Shown in pieces: positions 60,694 through 64,000 of a DNA stretch of 64,000 bases (its first letter is position 1; each line of letters starts with the position of its first letter). The position numbers and the translations under genes were made by a program. The stretch lies in NCBI RefSeq assembly GCF_001022965.1, contig NZ_LECZ01000019.1:32309-96308 (forward strand). The letters run 5' to 3'. The notes under the pieces are model-generated. The model searched no databases. It was not told where the DNA came from and saw only the letters and a program-made list of their open reading frames with translations. This stretch comes from Enterobacter genomosp. O. GTDB lineage: Bacteria > Pseudomonadota > Gammaproteobacteria > Enterobacterales > Enterobacteriaceae.

Positions 60694-61317
60694 TTACTTC
60701 TTCTCAACCAGGTATTTCACGGTATCAGCGTACTGCTGTACAAAGATATCCATGCTGCTGGTGTCCATACCCTGCATGTTCAGCTGGTATTTACCATTAA
60801 CAAACATTGCAGGAACGCCCTGAAGCTGCAGGTCAGCCGCCGCTTTTTCCTGCTGAGCCACCAGAGACTTCACCACAAAGCTGTTCCATGCCGCGTCATA
60901 GTCTTCACCTTTCACGCCGGCATCTACGAACACTTTACGGATATCCGCAGTGGTCTGAACGGTCTGGGTTTTCTGCACGGCTTCAAACATTGGGGACGTT
61001 ACCTTATCTTCAACGCCCAGCGCGATAGCTACCGCCCACGCCTGAGTCAGATCTTTACCCAATGGACCCAGGAACTCAACGTGGTACTTGGTCATTTTAG
61101 TGCCTTCCGGCAGCTTTTTCTTCACGTTGTCAGAAACATGCAGTACCTGCTCGAACTGATAGCAGTGTGGGCAATAGAACGAGAAGAACTCCAGAACCTG
61201 TGGCTCGCCAGCGACAGGCTTGTCCAGCGTGATGTACTGTTTGCCGTCGGTAAACTGCGCTGCAGAAGCGCTAAATGCCAGAATCATACCTGCCAGCGCC
61301 AGCCAAATTTTTTTCAT
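60694..61317 (-). CDS. dsbA: DsbA, periplasmic thiol-disulfide oxidase
   Basis: 207-residue oxidoreductase that introduces disulfides into exported proteins. Signal peptide [19 protein letters not shown]; active site FYCPHCYQF (CPHC, about residues 49-52) and the cis-Pro loop [11 protein letters not shown] (about 168-178). A CpxR-regulated gene in relatives; it lies 28 bases after srkA and is co-transcribed with it. Confidence 0.99.
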   Translation of the reverse strand: MKKIWLALAGMILAFSASAAQFTDGKQYITLDKPVAGEPQVLEFFSFYCPHCYQFEQVLHVSDNVKKKLPEGTKMTKYHVEFLGPLGKDLTQAWAVAIALGVEDKVTSPMFEAVQKTQTVQTTADIRKVFVDAGVKGEDYDAAWNSFVVKSLVAQQEKAAADLQLQGVPAMFVNGKYQLNMQGMDTSSMDIFVQQYADTVKYLVEKK

Positions 61318-61344
61318 GATTAACTCTCTCCTGGGTGTGTCTAA

Positions 61345-62331
61345 TTAATACATCGGCGTTAATTGCAGAGGAGGTTCCTGAAGAACCTTAACCTGCTCAG
61401 TAAATGTAGATATCTGGCTACGCCAGTAATCCTCTCCGGTAAGCCACGGGAAATTTCGTGGAAATGCGGGATCGTCCCAACGCCTGATTAACCATGCGAG
61501 ATAATAAACAAAACGCATAGCACGTAAAGGCTCAATCAGGGCAATTTCGTCTGAATTAAACGGGCTAAACTCTTCATAGGCTTCAATAATGGTTTCAAGC
61601 TGCATGCGTTGCTCGGCTTTGTCGCCATTGAGCAGCATCCACAGATCCTGAACCGCTGGGCCCATACGCGCATCATCGAGATCGACAAACAGCGGGCCAT
61701 CGCGCCAGAGAATATTGCCGGCGTGACAATCGCCATGCAGGCGCAGAACGGAAATATCATCGCGCCAGCAGGTTTTAACCGCAGCAATAAGCTTATCGGT
61801 AGCTCTGAGGAAATCTCCCTTTAGCGCATTGGGAATCATTGCAGACGTTTCGAATATTTCACGCGGTTCAAGAAGGTATTCCTGAATCCCGATAGTCGGG
61901 CGGGCAGTAAAGGTTTTTTTGCGTCCCGTCTGGTGTATACGCCCCAGATAGCGAGCCACCCACTCCATCTGATCGATATTATCCGCCTCAAACTGGCGAC
62001 CACCCAGACTTGGGAATACAGCGTAATAAAACCCCTGGTGCGTGAGGAGTGTTTGGTTGTTGAATTTTAGCGGTGCGGCAACGGGGACATCGTCATCCAG
62101 CAGATCGTGAGCAAACTGATGCTCTTCCTGAATTTGTTCTGCGGACCAGCGTTCAGGACGATAGAACTTTACGACGAAGCGCTGACGATCCTCATCCTGA
62201 AATTGATAGACGCGGTTTTCGTAGCTGTTTAACGGCGTTAGCCCGGAATCCACCCGAATGCCCTGTTCAAACAGGGCATCCATAATGGTGTCCGGGTGTA
62301 ATGTCTGGAATGTAAAAGCCTGGTCGTTCAT
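61345..62331 (-). CDS. srkA: SrkA (YihE/RdoA), stress-response protein kinase
   Basis: 328-residue APH/choline-kinase-fold protein kinase controlled by Cpx in relatives, protecting against cell death after stress. Conserved motifs: YRFQDEDRQRFVVKFYRPERW (Lys), catalytic Brenner motif LHGDCHAGNILWRDG (about 197-211) and VDLDDARMGP (about 214-223, metal). Upstream of dsbA in one operon. Confidence 0.96.
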   Translation of the reverse strand: MNDQAFTFQTLHPDTIMDALFEQGIRVDSGLTPLNSYENRVYQFQDEDRQRFVVKFYRPERWSAEQIQEEHQFAHDLLDDDVPVAAPLKFNNQTLLTHQGFYYAVFPSLGGRQFEADNIDQMEWVARYLGRIHQTGRKKTFTARPTIGIQEYLLEPREIFETSAMIPNALKGDFLRATDKLIAAVKTCWRDDISVLRLHGDCHAGNILWRDGPLFVDLDDARMGPAVQDLWMLLNGDKAEQRMQLETIIEAYEEFSPFNSDEIALIEPLRAMRFVYYLAWLIRRWDDPAFPRNFPWLTGEDYWRSQISTFTEQVKVLQEPPLQLTPMY

Positions 62332-62406
62332 CCGATCATCCGGAAATTATACGAATGATTCAGGATATCATCTTGTGGCGATTTCGGTGCCGCCGCTTAC
62401 AAGCTT

Positions 62407-62676
62407 TTACTCTTTAATTACGCCTCGGGCGCGCAATAATGCGGTCTTAAAATCTTCCTCATAATCTTTCTGAATACCAGGAATAACAGCATCTTTGGCA
62501 GAGTCACGCATTTTGAGGTGGTAGATCAGGATGTCGTCAGAAAGGTCTGCCAGTTCGCCGTCAAAACCTGACTCTTTCGCCAGTTTCTGTAAAAATTGCA
62601 TCAGATTCAGCTCTGGCTCTTTTTGCCAGGCGGGCTGGAGGAGTTCAATAACTTCATTCAGACGTTTACATTTCAT
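62407..62676 (-). CDS. yihD: YihD, DUF1040 protein
   Basis: 89-residue cytoplasmic protein, [20 protein letters not shown] through [10 protein letters not shown], well conserved in enterics next to mobA. Function unknown. Upstream of srkA on the same strand. AGGAGCACC precedes the ATG. Confidence 0.94.
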   Translation of the reverse strand: MKCKRLNEVIELLQPAWQKEPELNLMQFLQKLAKESGFDGELADLSDDILIYHLKMRDSAKDAVIPGIQKDYEEDFKTALLRARGVIKE

Positions 62677-62744
62677 GGTGGTGCTCCTTTCATTTAGAGT
62701 GACACGTTAGCAGGGTCAATCCCACAATAAAAGAGGCGATATTC

Positions 62745-63329
62745 GTGAATCGGGGTCTGGAAATCATTGGCGTGGTTCTGGCGGGTGGCAGAGCAACGCG
62801 TATGGGGGGAAAAGATAAGGGGCTTCAACTCCTTAACGGCAAACCCTTATGGCAATGCGTCGCTGATACGCTTGCAGGCCAGGTGACCACAATGGTCATC
62901 AGTGCGAACAGGCATATTGGCACTTACCAGCGCAGCGGGTATGCCGTTTATCAGGATAGCCTTGAGGATTACCCGGGACCGCTGGCCGGTATGCTTTCGG
63001 TCATGCAACAGTCGCACGGAGAGTGGTTTATGTTCTGTCCCTGCGATACGCCGTTTATTCCGTCCTGCCTTGTCGAGCGTTTGTTACTGTTCCGTGGCGC
63101 AGCGCCTGTGGTTTGGGTACATGACGGCGAGCGTGACCATCCTGCTATCGCGTTGATGCACCGCTCGTTAGTGCCCGCCCTGCAGACTTATCTGGCCGCG
63201 GGAGAGCGCAGGGTGATGGTCTTTATGCGCGAGTATGGCGGCCATTCCGTTGATTTTAGCGATTTGAAACCAGCGTTTGTGAATGTGAATACGAGTGAAG
63301 ATTTGCAGAGCATGCAGGAGAAAAGATGA
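62745..63329 (+). CDS. mobA: MobA, molybdenum cofactor guanylyltransferase
   Basis: 194-residue enzyme adding GMP to Mo-molybdopterin, making the dinucleotide cofactor used by FdoG in this window. Nucleotide motif [18 protein letters not shown] (about 12-29), FCPCDTPF (about 100-107). GTG start at 62745, with AGAGG 8 bases upstream. Divergent from yihD. Overlaps mobB (ATGA). Confidence 0.97.
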   Translation: MNRGLEIIGVVLAGGRATRMGGKDKGLQLLNGKPLWQCVADTLAGQVTTMVISANRHIGTYQRSGYAVYQDSLEDYPGPLAGMLSVMQQSHGEWFMFCPCDTPFIPSCLVERLLLFRGAAPVVWVHDGERDHPAIALMHRSLVPALQTYLAAGERRVMVFMREYGGHSVDFSDLKPAFVNVNTSEDLQSMQEKR

Positions 63330-63829
63330 TACCTGTTGTAGCCATTTCCGCCTGGAGCGGGACCGGGAAAACCACGCTGCTGAAGAAGCTCATTCCTTCC
63401 CTTTGTGCCAGAGGTATTCGTCCAGGGTTGATCAAGCACACCCACCATAATATGGATATCGATAACCCGGGCAAAGATAGCTATGAGTTGCGTAAAGCGG
63501 GTGCCGCGCAAACGATGGTGGCAAGTACTCAGCGCTGGGCATTAATGACAGAAACGCCGGATGAGGCACCGCTGGATCTGGCTTATCTGGTTAGCCGGAT
63601 GGATCATTCCACGCTGGATCTGGTGCTGGTTGAGGGTTTTAAGCATGAGACCGTGCCAAAGATCCTGCTGTTCCGAAGCGATGCCGGGCATGATGTCAGT
63701 GAGTTAGCGCTTGATGAGCACGTGATTGCCGTAGCCAGTGATGTTGTGTTGCCGCTGGAGGTTCCGCTGCTGGATTTAAATGATGTGGATGGGATTGCGG
63801 AGTTTATTGTTGCGTGGAGTGCGGTCTGA
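63326..63829 (+). CDS. mobB: MobB, molybdopterin-guanine dinucleotide biosynthesis adaptor
   Basis: 167-residue P-loop GTP-binding protein; Walker [16 protein letters not shown] (about 8-22) and later VLVEGFKHE. Enhances MobA-dependent cofactor formation but is not essential. Followed by a REP-like element and the end of an rRNA operon. Confidence 0.97.
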   Translation: MIPVVAISAWSGTGKTTLLKKLIPSLCARGIRPGLIKHTHHNMDIDNPGKDSYELRKAGAAQTMVASTQRWALMTETPDEAPLDLAYLVSRMDHSTLDLVLVEGFKHETVPKILLFRSDAGHDVSELALDEHVIAVASDVVLPLEVPLLDLNDVDGIAEFIVAWSAV

Positions 63830-63830
63830 C

Positions 63831-63865
63831 TTGCCGGATGGCGGCTTTGCCTTACCCGGCCTACA
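63831..63865. repeat. REP-like palindrome after mobB
   Basis: TTGCCGGATGGCGGCTTTGCCTTACCCGGCCTAC, same family as the other REP units; between mobB and the rRNA operon, which converge. Confidence 0.85.
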
Positions 63866-63885
63866 AAATTTGGTGGGTCAAAAAC

Positions 63886-63912
63886 GCAAAAAGGCCATCC
63901 TTGCGGATGGCC
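63886..63912 (-). terminator. rRNA operon terminator
   Basis: GGCCATCC-GCAA-GGATGGCC on the minus strand, then TTTTTGCG, 15 bases after the 5S end. Confidence 0.92.
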
Positions 63913-63926
63913 TCTTCACTTAATTG

Positions 63927-64000
63927 ATGCCTGGCAGTTCCCTACTCTCACATGGGGAGACCCCACACTACCATCGGCGCTACGGCGTTTCACTTCTGAG
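63927..64000 (-). rRNA. 5S ribosomal RNA (3' part)
   Basis: Minus strand ends ...GTAGGGAACTGCCAGGCAT and upstream has GTGAAACGCCGTAGCGCCGA, the 3' 74 or so bases of enterobacterial 5S rRNA; one base differs from E. coli as recalled (TGTGAGAGTAGGG). The rest of the rrn operon lies beyond the right edge. Confidence 0.97.

Noticed and set aside
63831..63912. tRNA gene next to the 5S gene
   Set aside because: The hairpins are a REP-like unit and the rrn terminator; no cloverleaf can be drawn.

Overview
The window is chromosomal DNA of a member of the Enterobacteriaceae, most likely Enterobacter or a close relative such as Leclercia or Lelliottia. Core proteins are near-identical in length and sequence to the E. 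coli K-12 proteins as I remember them, the hslU-to-mobB gene order matches the E. coli 88-90 min region, and the last bases are the 3' end of a 5S rRNA gene, as at E. coli rrnA. Genus is an inference; no database comparison was possible.

Layout. 1-9.9 kb: 3' end of hslU, menA, rraA, a short unknown peptide gene, zapB, the glycerol operon glpFKX, fpr, yiiR, yiiQ and tpiA. 10-18.3 kb: a SLC13/DASS-type anion permease set between tpiA and cdh, then cdh, sbp, pfkA, fieF and the Cpx envelope-stress locus (cpxP with the CpxQ sRNA in its 3' UTR, divergent from cpxRA). 18.4-28.4 kb: yiiM, sodA, and the rhamnose regulon rhaT, rhaRS and rhaBAD, extended by an iron-type alcohol dehydrogenase (probable lactaldehyde reductase) and rhaM. 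28.4-31.3 kb: an XRE-cupin regulator divergent from an AzlC/AzlD exporter pair, a DUF1471 periplasmic protein and fdhD. 31.6-37.2 kb: formate dehydrogenase-O (fdoG with an in-frame UGA selenocysteine codon, fdoH, fdoI) and fdhE.

37.2-46.4 kb is the most accessory part. It holds a PIN-toxin/RHH-antitoxin pair, an alpha/beta-hydrolase, the conserved run madA(yiiD)-dtd-yihY-yihX, then an AT-rich stretch with a decayed gene fragment, an atypical LuxR-type regulator and a 990-residue autotransporter with a VDPVDPP-repeat linker. This regulator/adhesin pair sits between yihX and bipA, where E. coli K-12 has its yih sulfoquinovose cluster. 46.4-64 kb is conserved core: bipA, glnALG with its NtrC/sigma54 control region, yshB, hemN, yihI, csrC, engB, Spot 42, polA, yihG, dsbA, srkA, yihD, mobAB and the 5S rRNA end.

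Themes. Carbon catabolism (glycerol, rhamnose, glycolysis through pfkA/tpiA) is under visible CRP sites. Envelope quality control (cpx, dsbA, srkA) and respiratory formate oxidation are each clustered. REP-like palindromes and a second CCCTCTCCCC-type repeat family lie between many genes and in two places supply the end of a coding region. I saw no insertion sequence, prophage, CRISPR array or tRNA gene.
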